A stretch of 64,000 bases of DNA from Gremmenia infestans (GCA_032629725.1 JAFEVB010000029.1:1-64000); one strand, 5' to 3'. Positions 1 through 12,472 are shown, numbered from the stretch's first letter. Program-made: numbers and translations. Notes: generated by a model from the sequence alone, not told the origin.

Positions 1-3000
1 TTCTTTTAGATATTAAAAAAGTAAAAATTAATAGCTAGGTTAAGCTATAAATTAAAGTATATTATCTAAGTAATATATATTATATAAAGTTAATAGATAG
101 TATAGATCTTTAGAAACTTAAGAATGCTAAAGTATATTAGAAGTAATAGTAAAGTAGTTAATATATATAAAGATAACTAAAATGTTTTAGCTTTAGTTTA
201 GAATCTCTATCTTTATAAATAATTAAAGTATATTAATATATACTACTACTATATCTAAGATCTAGTTAAAAAGAAGAAAATAAAGATCTTATACTTATTA
301 ATATTAAAGATATCTATATATAGTTTTATAAAACCTCTTAGTTTAGTTATATTTAAAGGATTCTTAAAGCAGCTAGAAGTTATAATAGATTATTAGTTAG
401 TTATTATTTTTATTTAAAAAAATAGAAAAAAAGAAATAGAAAAATATACTATAGTAAAAGCTATAAAGAAGTATTAGAAATATAGTCTTTATAGTATTAG
501 ATAATATAGCTACTAGTAGATATATATATAAGATTATAAGAATCTTATTTTTATCTTTATAGTAGCTTTCTTAAGCTAATATAATCTTTTTAATCTATTT
601 TCTTAACTATATTCCTATCTGGTCTATATGTTTTTCTAAAGGTAATAATCCTAGAAGATATATAATTCTAATAATATCTAAAAATAGACTTCTTATAGTA
701 TTTAGAAATCTAGCACTTTTTAATTTAATAATAAAATAGATCTTCTTTTTTATAAGTAGATAGTTACTTAAGCTTCTATTTAATAGCTAATTAGATAAAA
801 ACTAGTTTATATAAACTAAAATACTATAAAAAAGTCTAATTTTACTTATCTTTTTTTTTATATATATAAGAAGCTTATTTAGATTACTAGTAGTAAAATT
901 TATCTCTTATATTAATAATATTACTTTTTCTACTATATTAACTAGCTTTAGAAAAAATATTAAAATTTTATAACTAGTAGCTAAAAAGCTATTTTAGCTA
1001 GCTAGTAAAAGTATAATCTAATTTAATCTAAAAAAGTTAGAACTAATTTACTTTTATACTAATAAAGCTACTAAGCTAGTACTATTTATACTTTTAGATA
1101 GTTAAATAGCTTAGTATTTATTTTAATACCTTTTTATAATTTAAAAAGTATATTATAATTTATACTATATTAATAAAATCTATATTTAGATATATATCTA
1201 AGCTAGCTAATAGTAAATAAAATCTTAGCTCTACTACTTTTAAATAGCTATATTTAATATATATTACTAGTATATTAAATTATATATTACTAGTTTAGTA
1301 GTAGAGCTAAATATATATTAAAAAGTATTTATAGTATCTTTAAAACCTAGTTCTATATAAAATTCTAGACACTTTTTATACTAGTTTAATTTAAGCTATA
1401 AAGATAAAAGCTAGCTTTTTATTACTTATAATATAACTAGATATAGCTATCTAAAAATATATCTTCTATCTAGCTAAGCTAAGTTTAGACTATCTAGTTA
1501 ATTAATAAATTAGTAATACTAGTAATTTTAGCAATTTTAGTAATTTTAGCTCCTTTTTTAAATATAGTCTTTAGATAATTACTAGTACTATTATACTACT
1601 ACTTAGTTCTAAAATTAAACCTATTTAATACGTCTATTTTATCTTATAGAACTATTTTATCTTTTAAACTATATATATTACTAAATTGCCTAAAATAGAA
1701 GTAGCTAAGCTTACTATCTTTAGCTATAGATATAATTATTAAATTAGATATTATATTATATAAATAGATTATAAATACTAGATTCTACTAGTATTAGAAT
1801 AGAACTAGTAGAATATAGTAATACTAGGTATTTTACTAGCTTAGCTTATAATATTAGCTTATATTAAATTATCTATAATAGAGAGCTAAAGAGTATTATA
1901 CTAGCACTAGAAAATACTACTAAACTAAACTAAAATAAAGATATTAAAGTTTATATAAATAACTAGATAGTAATTTATAAGCTAGTATAACCTTCTAATA
2001 ATCCTAGCTAATTATAGCAGATTTATACTATTATAATAGTAGCTAAAATAGCTAAATATAGATCTATACTAGTAATAAAATAGATCTTTAAGTATTAAGA
2101 TATTAATAGTAATAAAGATATAAATAAACTAGCTAAAATAGGCTCTAAATTACTACTAACTACCTAGACCGCCCTAGCTATCTATACTAGCTATATTTAT
2201 ATAAATATAAAAATTAATTAAATATATTAGTATATATAAGCTAGCGCTTTAGCTAGTAGTAAAAGCTACTATTTTAAATTTTTTAAACCTTAAATTTACT
2301 TCTAAATCCAGCTTCCTAAAGTGGCTAGACCTACTACTAGCGCCTTTTTCTAGCTAAAGCTAAAATATAGCTATTTTAGCTCTTATCTAAAAAGGTTTAA
2401 ATATGCTAGCTTGAATTAATATATATATAATATTAACTAACTAGAATTACTATAGTATCTTATACTAGTATATAGTAAATATAAAGTAGAAAGATATATA
2501 ATATAGTAGAATATTCTATTTAGACTTAGTATATAAAGCTTATTTAAGATAAAAATCAGATAATAGTATCTACTAGTCTTTTTATATAAAACTAGTATTA
2601 GCACCTATAAGTAGCAGCTAGAATAGATAGAATTTATTAATAACTAAGCATTTATTACTATATATAACTTAAAAGCTATTTTATCTATATCTACTACTAG
2701 AAACTATTAACTTTAGCTAATTTTAGCTAAGAAGTTAAAAGAGCGCATTTATAGCTTAAAGCTAAGCTATATTAGCTAACTGCTTTTATATTCTACTACT
2801 TTTTAACTATTTTTTATTTATTAATATAACTACTTTTTAAGCTTTAGAGGGATTTTAATATAGTATTTATTATTTTATAAATCTAGTTTATATTAGGCTT
2901 AGTTTTTTAGATTCTAACTAGAAATATATAAACTATCTTTTAAAATATACTATAGACCGCTCTAGTATTAGGCTAGCGCTATTCTATATAGTTTTAGACT

Positions 3001-3560
3001 TATATAAAATATAAGTAGAATAATAATAATAATAATATAAAGCGGAAAAAAAAATAGAAAAAGAATTAGAAACTTTTATTAATAATTATAATAAAATAAA
3101 TAAAAACTATATAATCTTATATAGCTTAAATAGCTATTAAGATATAAAGCTTTTAGATTTTCTATTACTAATTAGAACTATCTCTAGCTTCCAGATTAAT
3201 AGTTCTAGCTAAACTAGACTAGATAGATAAATTATAATATATAGGTTTTTAAAAATAGCTATAGTAATATCTAATATTAACTATTATAAAAGCTAAACTA
3301 TCTATAAAGTAAAAGTTAATTATTTAAGCAAGCGGTTAAAGCTACTAAATCTAGTAGTTAGAACTATAATAGTCTAATATAATATATTATTTAAACTAAT
3401 TTTTACTTTTAATTTTACTTACTAGCTTCTACTTTATAATAAATATTATAAAAAACTCTTAGATATATATATTACTATTTCTACTATTTATACTATATAC
3501 TATAATTTATCTATTTTACTATTATATTTATATTATTAGCATATCTTATATAATTATAAG
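1..3560. repeat. AT-rich, RIP-like gene-free block
   Basis: About 3.5 kb of extremely A+T-rich sequence with stop codons in all frames and no reading frame of useful length. The C residues that remain are nearly always followed by T, and CpA is almost absent while TpA is very common. That is the pattern expected when repeat-induced point mutation turns CpA into TpA in ascomycete repeats. I cannot recognise the original element: no transposase or reverse-transcriptase motif survives and no terminal repeat is visible. It continues past the left edge of the window, so its full length is unknown. Base composition changes abruptly near 3560-3580. Confidence 0.8.
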
Positions 3561-3579
3561 AATCTAACTAGATCTATAT

Positions 3580-6500
3580 TTAATAACTTTGCTTCATTTG
3601 CCACACCGCCGATTTTGCCCTTTCTCTTATATTTAATTCCGGGTCTTGTTCAAGCATCTCTAGCTTCGCAAGGAACCCAAGCTTCTTCAATTCGTTCGCT
3701 CGCTGTATACAAGCCTGTGTATCATTTGTATGATCTACCCACGTGAGGTTGGTGACCAACCAGCATAAAGCGTGGCGAACCTCAACGGTAGGGTTGTGAA
3801 ATTGTGGTACTAGGAGCTTTAATAACTCTGTTTGCGCAATAACAAGTTGACGGTGACGAGGAATGCTTGCTGCCATATGTACAAGGATGTAACCAACAGC
3901 GGTGATGATCTCGGATTGCGGGGGGATGATTTGGGAGTTGGGTGACGACGTGTTTCGTCGATTGAACAGGTTGGCAAATTTAGGTCGTAGCTTGGATGCC
4001 AGAATGTCGAACACCCGGTCCTGTCCTAACGCGCTGAACAGAAAATCAATCATCTCTGTAGTCTCGGAGGTACTGCCGTGACCAGCACCCCCTATAAGAT
4101 TGCGAATGAAGTCGAGTCCCTGTTCCTGCACGGCTATGTCATCTTTCCTGGCCTTCCTTGCGGGGTTTGTTTCTGCGTCCTTCAATGCCGCAAGTCGAAG
4201 CTCGGCTTGTTGGATCGACTTGCTGCGACCACTACCCGGACGCGAACTGCTGGGCTGGCCCAGTGATTCAGCGAAAGCAGAGTCCAAATGATCTTCGAAC
4301 TGGTCCATATCAACATCCTCATCCAATTCATCATGCGATTCCGACGTTGGGCCACCCTCGTCATTCCCTCTTGACGAGGAAAGGGCCTCATCTTCGGTAT
4401 CGTCACAAATAAGCTGGACTAGCCAACCCTGACCAAGCTCCTCGAGACACAATCTTTTCATGTCATTGCTGACAGAATGTACAAAGTGCTTCAGGGCCCA
4501 TACGGCGTTGAGCCTTAATTTTGCATTCATGGAATGCGCGTGCTCGCAAAGTATCTTGAGAACACCTGCTTCAGCGATAGCCTTAGGGTAGGGTTTAGCT
4601 GATTTCTATGAACAGGACACTGGAATTGCCTTACCTCCCGCATTGGGCTGACATCGGTCACTAAGTTGCAAACAGTCGCGGTAGCTGCAATTTGGACCTC
4701 GATGTCAGGGTGCTGAAGAAGTCGAAATACAGGCATAGCAACGCCGTTGTCGATCAGAGTTGTTCTGAGAATACCGACCGAACGTGAAAGAGCTCGGATA
4801 GCGCCGCATGCAGCGATCAAAACATCAATTGAGTTCACTCCGTATCCTTGCCCAATCCCAGTTGCGTTCGAATTGTTGATGACTCTTTCTGCCTGGTCGC
4901 TCGTATTGGGTGACGGCTTGCTAGGATTGGAGTTCATAGATTCAACGATATAAGGTATCATGCCTTGATCCACGATCGCCTTCCGATACTCATCCTTGAA
5001 AGGAACAAGTGCGGCAATGGCTTTCAAAGAACTCTCCCTGACCGTGACTTTATGAACTAATTGTGGCGTCTGGCCCGGGTGGGTGAAACTGCCAGGTTCG
5101 AAACCTTCTCCCACGTTGCCGGTTTGCTTGCAATTTGGCGACCAGGAACGGGATTTTGACGTCTCAGTGACTGGATCGTAGGAAACTTTCAACATTTTCG
5201 AGAGCTTGTTCACCACACCAGCATCGAACGCAGCCTTTTGAAGGTATTCACTATCTGTGATAAGCAATGCAAGTATTGCAGGTGCGCGTTCTTTGATTGC
5301 CCACTGAAAGCGTACTGCTTCATCATCTGCAAGGTTGTCCTTCGGCTTGACTGGAGTAGCGATCTCGTCTAACATCTGGACTAGAATGGGCACTACTAGC
5401 AAGCCGATGGTAGTTTCCCTGGCCTTCTTGGTCAACCCAGCTCTATAGAGCACTGTCAGGACCGAGGCAGCCATTAGTCTCTCCTTGCCACTTCGTGTTC
5501 GAAAAGTTAATATGAGGTACGCGATCAAAGGACTCTCCGGTTCTTCCGGGCTGGATACAGGCGAGTCTGGGGATACTGGTCCAGGATCAAGACTAGATGA
5601 ATCACCCCAGCAAGGAAGGGAGGCGCTATTGTATTTATTTGGACCAGAGCGGCCATTTGGCACTAGTTGCTCTCTAGAACCGGAAGCGCCCAGCGGAGGG
5701 AATGCAGATGCCTGAGAGCTGGTACTCTTCGATTGGTGGAGAGGCATGGATGGCAGTAGGTAGTCGATAGCGTTCAAGTGACTTTGTCGAGCACCTAGAC
5801 CGGCTAGGTTGAAAGCATTCCAAGCAGCGCGTGCATTCTGAGTAGCTACAAATTCCTCAGCTGGAGTGGGGGGAAACACGGCTAGAATACTTGGGGAGTA
5901 TAAGAGCTGCGATGCCCGAAATTTGGAATTGGCAATAACGACTGAAATCGCCTCCAATATCACCGAAAGGCTTGCATTTGGAGGTGTAGTGGCTGGAAAA
6001 AACTCCTGGAGGCCATCCCGCTGAGCTAGAGTCTCAGCACCGGGTATGACCAGACCTTCAGCTAAGACGAAGCTTGCCAGTTTCGTTGCAAGAGCATCGA
6101 GTACGCCCGAGCTTGCCAATCCTTGTTGGTGGCGCTCTTCCCGACATAACTTACCAATTAAAGATGCTGCAATCGATATCTGACATTGGACAATCGAGGT
6201 AGTCGAGGTCTGGGATAAGATACGACACAGGGAAGTAAGATATTGGTGGGCGAAGAACCCTTCGGCAATAGCACCTGTGCCCAATGCTGTTGTACCAGAA
6301 GTCAGAGAGGCCGAATCAGCCAGATTTGAAAGAGCCCGAAGAGATGCCAGGACTATTTGGGCGGGATTATTCGATGGACAGAGATTAGAAAGAATGGCTG
6401 GCAAGGCAGAAGCGGATTGTAGAAAGGGAAGAAAGGCAGGCCCTCCTGATGAGAATGGTTAGCCAGATCAAGAACCAAGAGACGTAGACGCGATCGATGT

Positions 6501-6788
6501 GATACCTAAAGCAATGCTGGCTATAACTTGCAAGCCCTGTAGTCGTAACGTCTCCTCCTCCAGCAGAGGCTTAGATGCAAAGCTGTGATTGTGGGATTTG
6601 CCGTCTTGCCTAGCAGCGAGCTTGTTTGATGCTAGACGTACAACCGGATCGAGTGTTCCCAGGCTTACAACCAGTTCTTTCTTCAGGGGATGGCCGATGA
6701 TTTCGTTCTTTAGGGTTCGTAGGATGGATATTTGCTCGGCGGGAGTTTTGGCGTTGCGAATCTGCGATATCCAAGCCTGTCGAGCCAT
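3580..6788 (-). CDS. VID28: Armadillo-repeat subunit of the GID/CTLH E3 ligase (VID28/GID5/ARMC8)
   Basis: Three exons, 6788-6506, 6445-4635 and 4581-3580, give 1031 residues. Introns are 60 and 53 nt, and reading phase is preserved at both junctions. The product is almost entirely alpha-helical armadillo-type repeats. The N-terminus has the family-like start MARQAWISQIRNA, and the C-terminus ends in an arm repeat (ERAKSAVWQMKQSY). In yeast this protein is a scaffold of the GID ubiquitin ligase, which degrades gluconeogenic enzymes; the human homologue is ARMC8. The start is the ATG at 6788; the frame stays open upstream but only with non-ATG codons. The middle (about residues 300-400) is Ser/Pro-rich and probably disordered. 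Family assignment rests on remembered similarity. The stop codon lies next to the AT-rich block, so the 3' UTR must be inside it. Confidence 0.78.
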
Positions 6789-7736
6789 GGCGGGAAACTT
6801 GGCGGTATTGGTAGAGACAGAGGCAGAAGTAGAGGAGGCTGGTTCTGAATGGAGGTGGGCGTGGATGCGGTTAGGCGGAGACAGAGGCAAAGGCAACTAG
6901 CAGAGATGCAATCGATGTTGGTTTATTCGCGAGGGGCATACAGTACACTGACTATGTAAGTGTGACTACCAAGCGTAAACTGAGTAATTGAGCAGTGGCA
7001 GCGGTTGAGTTGGTGAATGTAGTCAAATGTGATGGTACAATGTAATACTGCCGTGTAGTGAATGAGCGATTGGCAGATTGATTGGGAGAGTGTAATAATG
7101 ATGAAGGGAGAGTGAGTGAGTACCTAATAAATAAATGGTTATGTAAAGTCCGCCGGCTGAAATGTTGCGCTAAGGCAGCGCAGCCTCCGCAAGATCCTCA
7201 GCCTTGTCTTATCTTATTCTTGTCCGTGCCATCATCTTTGCTTGAGCTTTTCTTCTCTGGTGCCAAAAACATGGATACTTGCACGCTCTTTTGACCAACC
7301 CCATCCAACCTAGCCTCACAATACAGTATAGTGCAGTACTGAATAATAGATGCAATCCCGCGAGCTTCAAATTCTCCCTTCTGCCCCGATCTTCACTTAA
7401 GTTGTTCGTTCAATCGCGCCCCCACTACCAAGTACCGCCACATAAAGACACTTAATCGACACCACGCATCCTCCCACCGCTTCACTTCAAATATAAAGAG
7501 ACGAAGGAGCAGTCGCATTTCGACCACTCCCAAATAATACAACAGACAAGTAGCGGATGAAGGGCTGGAGGCTGGAGTCCCCCCGCCTTTACATCTAGTC
7601 TCTCAGAGGCGTCCCCTTAGCACGTTTTTTCTATAATTCTTATAGTACTAGTAGATTGACCTGGAAAAGGAGATCCAACTCCACCCCACTCTCTAGTCGC
7701 CATCGAAACTCCAGGAGACCATATAGTCAATCGATC
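6789..7736. other. Divergent promoter region between VID28 and the cyclin gene
   Basis: About 950 bases shared by two genes that point away from each other. No reading frame here looks coding. The right half (about 7380-7730) is C/T-rich, as is usual for fungal 5' leaders. No RNA gene or repeat is visible. Confidence 0.5.
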
Positions 7737-7763
7737 ATGATTCTACCTTCAGGATCATGCTGA
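7737..7763 (+). promoter_or_regulatory. Overlapping upstream ORF of the cyclin gene
   Basis: An ATG at 7737 opens an eight-codon frame (MILPSGSC) that ends with TGA at 7761-7763. The start codon of the cyclin (7757-7759) lies inside it in another frame, so the uORF stop is read two bases after the main ATG. If the transcript starts upstream of 7737, scanning ribosomes meet this frame first. This is seen in sequence only; no expression evidence is available. Confidence 0.5.
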
Positions 7764-8935
7764 AATCTCTATCGCATCCTCGATCACCTGCGTCTTCACC
7801 CATATTTCACTATGCACCTGCCTCGCAGTCATTGCCACCACCGCTTCCATTGTCACGAAGAGACCCCGCCACCTCCAATCCACAATCTACGGCCCCGAGA
7901 ACAATCACTCCCCGCCGAGTGCAATATGTTGACGCTAGCACACAGTGGCAAAGCCCCGTCATGAATCTGAAGCTGGAAGGCGTGCCTTCGCAGGATGTCG
8001 CTGAGCGAGAACAGACACAACAGATGGCCGCTTCGTCGTCTGTCGCCAGTGTACCACCCCATTCTCCGTCCAGACCAATATTACAGGCCCAGTCTCCTGG
8101 CATGAAAAGACGGCAATGTCGAGATGGGCAGGTTTCAACGCACAACCACAGTCAGACTTCAGCGCCAAAACGTGCCAAGTCGGCCCAGGCTCAAGTCAAG
8201 GTTTTACCACCTAAATATGAGTTCTGCGAAGTTGAAGATATGGTTATACTTATAGCCAACATGATATCGGAGCTTATTCAAACAAACGACAGTCTTCCCC
8301 TCCGAAGTGGGGTCCTCACTCGGTTTCATTCAAGGTGAGGGAAATCATATCTGCCATTACATGCCGAGCTAACGCCTTGAAGGACTCCTCCTGGCATTTC
8401 TGTACTTGATTATCTCCAAAGGCTTGCTAAACATGCAACGCTTACTCCGCCCTTACTTCTTTCCATGGTTTACTACATAGATCGACTCTGCTCACTTTAT
8501 CCCGCTTTCACGATCACTACTCTCACAGTCCATCGCTTCTTGATTACAGCTGCAACAGTAGCTGCAAAAGGCCTTTCCGATTCTTTCTGGAACAACGCCA
8601 CCTATGCTCGAGTTGGCGGAATTAAATTAGCGGAGCTAGGTCTGCTTGAACTCGACTTCCTTTATCGAGTTGATTGGAAGATAGTTCCCAACCCGGAGGT
8701 GCTAGTCGACTACTATAGAGGGCTAGTCGAGCGTTCTGACGGCTACGAGCTGCAGAATGACTCAAGCTCAACAGAGGATGAAGAAGATGGCGATGAAGAA
8801 AGCGTTCAGAGCAAGGGGAGCCCAGAGGTAAAGTCAGAAGAAGATAATGATGTAAAGTGGAAAGCCTGGATGGAGGACGTTTCTACGCGCAAAGCAGGTG
8901 CTGCAGATGCTAGTAGCAGTAAGGGAATATCATGA
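7757..8935 (+). CDS. PHO80/PREG-type cyclin (Pho85-class CDK partner)
   Basis: Two exons, 7757-8334 and 8383-8935, separated by a 48-nt intron, give 376 residues. The first 150 residues are Pro/Ser/Gln-rich and look disordered. The cyclin box begins near residue 155 (KYEFCEVEDMVILIANMISE). It includes the strongly conserved stretch FHSRTPPGISVLDYLQRLAK across the splice junction, then MVYYIDRLC and FWNNATYARVGGIKL. A highly acidic tail follows (TEDEEDGDEE). This box matches the Pho80 family (Neurospora PREG), which activates a Pho85-type kinase to restrain the phosphate-starvation transcription factor. Other Pcl cyclins are possible, but the box is closest to Pho80 as I recall it. A short uORF overlaps the start codon, which suggests translational control. 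Confidence 0.82.
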
Positions 8936-9340
8936 AGGAATCAAGAATGGAGATACCCCGGGTCTTTTTTTTAGTTCATCAAATGGCTGCATTAGGAAAA
9001 TGGCGTTTGGTTTGGGATATATGCTACTTGACGGTTTGTTCACATAGAGAAAGGTGGTGCGTGATACGGCATAAGTGCTTTGCCCGATCGAAGATGAGAA
9101 ACGATCCGTGCGGAAGCTTTATCGCTTCAAATTGAGAACGTGTTCGTGATGACATTGTGCTACTGTTATTTGCTGGAAGTGGAAAACTTCGCTACTGTGT
9201 AGGGGGAGGGGTGAACTGTGGGACGAACGAATCGGGAACTTCCGCGTGCTCCCCCCCGAAAAATGACAAGGCTGAGCTTCGTCTGATTCTACAGATACCA
9301 ATTATTCCCAACAGAGCGCTATACCAATACAACAACAACA
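8936..9340 (+). other. Intergenic: cyclin 3' end to EMC10 leader
   Basis: Roughly 400 bases holding the 3' flank of the cyclin gene and the leader of the next gene. The last 30 bases before the ATG are CAA-rich. I see no gene. Confidence 0.4.
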
Positions 9341-9976
9341 ATGAGGAACCTATACTTTGTCTTCGCACTCTGTGCCCAGGCGTTCGGAGCCATCGCCTCG
9401 TCTGAATTGACCGATAGCATGACAATCTCCATCCAGACAGTTGGATCGTCATCTGAGCCAATAAATACCCTCGCCGTGGTCTCCTATAATCCTTCCACGC
9501 TGTCCGCAGAGCTGCTCTCCTTCGAGTCGCCAGAGCTTTCATTAGACTCTAAGCTTCTGCGCATCGGCGCCTACGATGCCGCAACTTCAAGCTGGAAGTC
9601 TTCCACGTCTATGACATCCGCGGAGAGTTTTTCCAAGGGGTACTCGCCAACATTGGTGCTATCCCTCGATGCACAAGGTGGAATCATAGGGGTTACTTGC
9701 AAAAGCGCGAAAATTGATGCTGGGCAGACAAGGGATTTCGGGCCAAAGGTTACCGTGTTGAAGATGGGGAAGGGAAAGAATCCTGAGCTGAACCGACCTG
9801 TTGTCCTATCACCGCAAGGGAAACTGGAGGAGCCTGTTCCCGAGAAGACAATGCTGCAGAAGTAAGTCAACTAGCCTCTGTAAGGGAACGCTCATGACTA
9901 ATATTTGGGCTGTAGGTACTGGTGGGTGTTACTTGGCGGCGTCATGCTTCTGATGACGACTGGAGGAGGGGAATGA
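9341..9976 (+). CDS. EMC10: ER membrane protein complex subunit 10 (EMC10-like)
   Basis: Exons 9341-9861 and 9916-9976 with a 54-nt intron give 193 residues. Residues 1-19 form a clear signal peptide (MRNLYFVFALCAQAFGAIA). A lumenal beta-rich domain follows, containing GYSPTLVLSLD and the GIIGVTCKSAK motif seen in EMC10 proteins. The short second exon encodes one hydrophobic segment (WWVLLGGVMLLM) just before the end, which gives a type I membrane topology. The EMC inserts tail-anchored and multipass proteins into the ER membrane. The last exon is only 61 nt, so gene callers may miss it and lose the membrane anchor. The assignment rests on architecture plus remembered motif similarity. Confidence 0.72.
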
Positions 9977-10672
9977 TCGGATGCTGCAGTACGGAGTGCT
10001 GGGCCTCTAGTTAGATGAACGCCTGCGATTTTTCGACTCCTGTCTACCTAGGCATGAAGATACCTGCAGACTTGAAATGTATGTCTACCATTGTACCAAT
10101 TTTGAGCCAGAACTTCAGCAGTTTTATCACTGGCGTATACGCTGTCAATACTCGAGTAGATACCTGACTTGCATGCATGCGGTGAGTATCTCAGTGAGTC
10201 CACTTAAAGCACCTGTTTCAACCGCTTCCATTGAGTTGACTTGATGCCCTGTGTATCGAAAGACCACCTTATGATAAAGAAGACCTTTCCCCCTCTAATG
10301 GCATTCCTATTTCGAAACCTTCCAAATATCTTCACCCTCTTTGTACCTTGACATCGTCCTCGCTTCAATGGCTTCACAGTAGCACTTGGAGAAACAGTAT
10401 TTACAGTAAACAGCACACAAGTCATTCAGACGACTGTATCTTCTGTGGTATGGACAAAGACACTTACTGGTACAACTACGTCTTGTTTTTGTTTTGGCAT
10501 CTGAGACCGCTTTTGTTGCCTTCACTAATATAGCTCGCTTCTTACTTAGGTAGGCACGCGTAAAACGCGACTCTCCAAAACAATATCAAACAACCCACTT
10601 CCCAGGACAAACAACATACACATACCTCAGTCAACACCACAATACCTTTCCAGCCTCCAGAAAACAGTCAAC
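9977..10672. other. Intergenic: EMC10 to CHZ1
   Basis: About 700 bases without a supported gene. A TACCTAGGCA variant of the recurrent 10-bp palindrome lies at 10046-10055. The 3' part (10560-10670) is CA-rich leader sequence for CHZ1. Confidence 0.4.
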
Positions 10673-11133
10673 ATGGCCGATAAAAATGGATCAGCGACTC
10701 TGCAAGAGAATGGCGGCGCAGCCAACCCTACTTCCGATGCCAAGGGCAAGGGCAAGGCGGCTGAACCTGAGACCCGTGAAGTGAACATGGAGGGCGAGGA
10801 CAGCTCCAGCGAAGAAGAAGTTGATGATGTATGTTGCGCACAGTATCCCACCTCCTCGTGATCGCATTTACTGACCTATTTTGCAGAATGAACCTGTTGG
10901 TAAGCTTCTTCCTCTACCCGATCGCTCTGCGCACTTGTTTACAGACACCAGTGGATGAACCCGATGACGATAACATGGAGGAGATAGACACTGAAAACAT
11001 CATCTCTGATGGCCGTCGCACTCGTGGCCGCAAGATTGACTTTGCCAAGGCTGCGGAGGAGAACCCGGAGGAGGACGAAGAATCCGAAGATGATGGGGAT
11101 TTCGAGGCTCCTGACGACGAGATGGAGGAATAG
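10673..11133 (+). CDS. CHZ1: Histone H2A.Z-specific chaperone CHZ1
   Basis: Three exons, 10673-10828, 10887-10899 (13 nt) and 10952-11133, give 116 residues. The protein is very acidic and disordered. It carries the CHZ motif region NMEEIDTENIISDGRRTRG followed by KIDFAKAA, which contacts H2A.Z-H2B dimers. CHZ1 delivers H2A.Z to the SWR1 remodeller in the nucleus. The tiny middle exon encodes NEPV. The frame only closes if the last intron ends at the second AG (CACCAG, 10951) rather than at the first (TTACAG, 10944), because the first would create an early TGA. Intron donors are GTATGT and GTAAGC. Confidence 0.85.
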
Positions 11134-11651
11134 ATAGATTGTCGAAGCCATGTCGGGTGAGTGTTAGGGCTGAGCTATGGACAATTTCGTACTCATTGGC
11201 TCCTTGGTCCGCCAATACTCGTCGTGCCTTCGCTTGGGTTCCCTTTCTTGTATCGAACACACGCAATTCATCGGTATCTTTCGTTCAATCAGCAAAAGTT
11301 TCTTCCTTGGGGCATAGCATCTGAAGATGTTGGGCATACGATGCTATGAATTAGGCATGGAAATGACACTGCATTTTCGCCTTAACAAGGCTGTACTTTA
11401 GACATGGAAATAGCAGAAATAAATGAACAACCACCAGACAATCGTATATTCTTTACTCTGAAATGAACAATTTGCATAATATACAACGTCCACACGGGCG
11501 GCACCAAAATAGGTTGCGACACCAACTGTACAACAAAGGCAATCAATGAAATTTCTTAGTTCTAGTGACTACAGTACACTGCTTCGTCAAATTACAAGCT
11601 ACTTAGACCTTGAATTCTCGAGCATCCAAAAGCCCAACGCTGAACACCGTA
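11134..11651. other. Intergenic: CHZ1 to BET1
   Basis: About 520 bases of 3' flank and promoter. No reading frame has coding character and no repeat or RNA gene is seen. Confidence 0.4.
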
Positions 11652-12472
11652 ATGGCATCAAGGTTAGCTTCCATGCCCATATACTTATCATATTGGCATC
11701 GTGTTGCGATACTAGCTCGCGTCAGATAGCCCATTTCGTGCAGAGGAGATGAGAGCGACGTCTCTCAAGATATTGTTTCCCGCACTACTTTGTCTCCTAC
11801 CTGCTAACAGTCTGTCTACAGCAGGTTCGGCGGCTCGTCACTCCACCAGCGGGATCCAAGGAGTGCGCTCTTTGAGAACTATAACGGCGGCGCGAGCGAC
11901 CAGACGCGAGCTGGCAGTGCAAGCCCAAGCAAACCAGGGGGTTACGGAGGTGGATACGGCTACTCTGGGGCTCCGAACGGCTCCGCAGGTCTCGGTGGTG
12001 GGTTAGGAGTAGATAGGCCTGGTTATAGACCTGCTACACCAAATTCGAGGTATGTTGTGGTCCTGGGTGGGCCGGGGAGTATGACACGTATAGGCCAGAT
12101 AACTCATACATCACGGACAGAGGCCAATACAGCGACGCAGTACTTAATGAACTGGAGAGTCAGAATGACGGCCATGTGGAGGGAATACTGGGCAAAGTCA
12201 GACAGCTGAAGGACGTAAGTATGTCATGTTGTCGAACAAAAGCTGGTGTTGACTTTATCCTGTAGATGACTGTTGCAATTGGCGACGAGATCCGCGACTC
12301 TTCTGCACTAGCAGAGAAGATGAATGAATCTTTTGACGGTACGAGGGTGCGGCTACGGGGGACCATGAACCGCATGCTGATTATGGCCGAAAAAACCGGC
12401 GTGGGGTGGAAGGTCTGGCTGGCTTTCTTCGCGGCGGTGGGCTTTCTCTTCTTCTACGTCTGGGTCTTTTGA
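11652..12472 (+). CDS. BET1: ER-Golgi SNARE BET1
   Basis: Four exons, 11652-11662 (11 nt), 11825-12049, 12121-12214 and 12266-12472, give 178 residues. The N-terminus reads MASRFGGSSLHQRDPR, followed by a Gly-rich linker. The SNARE helix (VRQLKDMTVAIGDEIRDSS) has the expected heptads. A single C-terminal anchor (WLAFFAAVGFLFFYVWVF) ends the protein. This is a Qc-SNARE for COPII vesicle fusion with the Golgi. The start exon contributes only three and two-thirds codons and is separated from the body by a 162-nt intron with a CTGCTAAC branch site. Without it no ATG precedes the conserved N-terminus in frame, which is why I chose it. Confidence 0.88.

Noticed and set aside
1..3560. Centromere or a decayed named retrotransposon
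   Set aside because: AT-richness and CpA loss fit RIP, but nothing in the sequence identifies the original element or a centromeric role.
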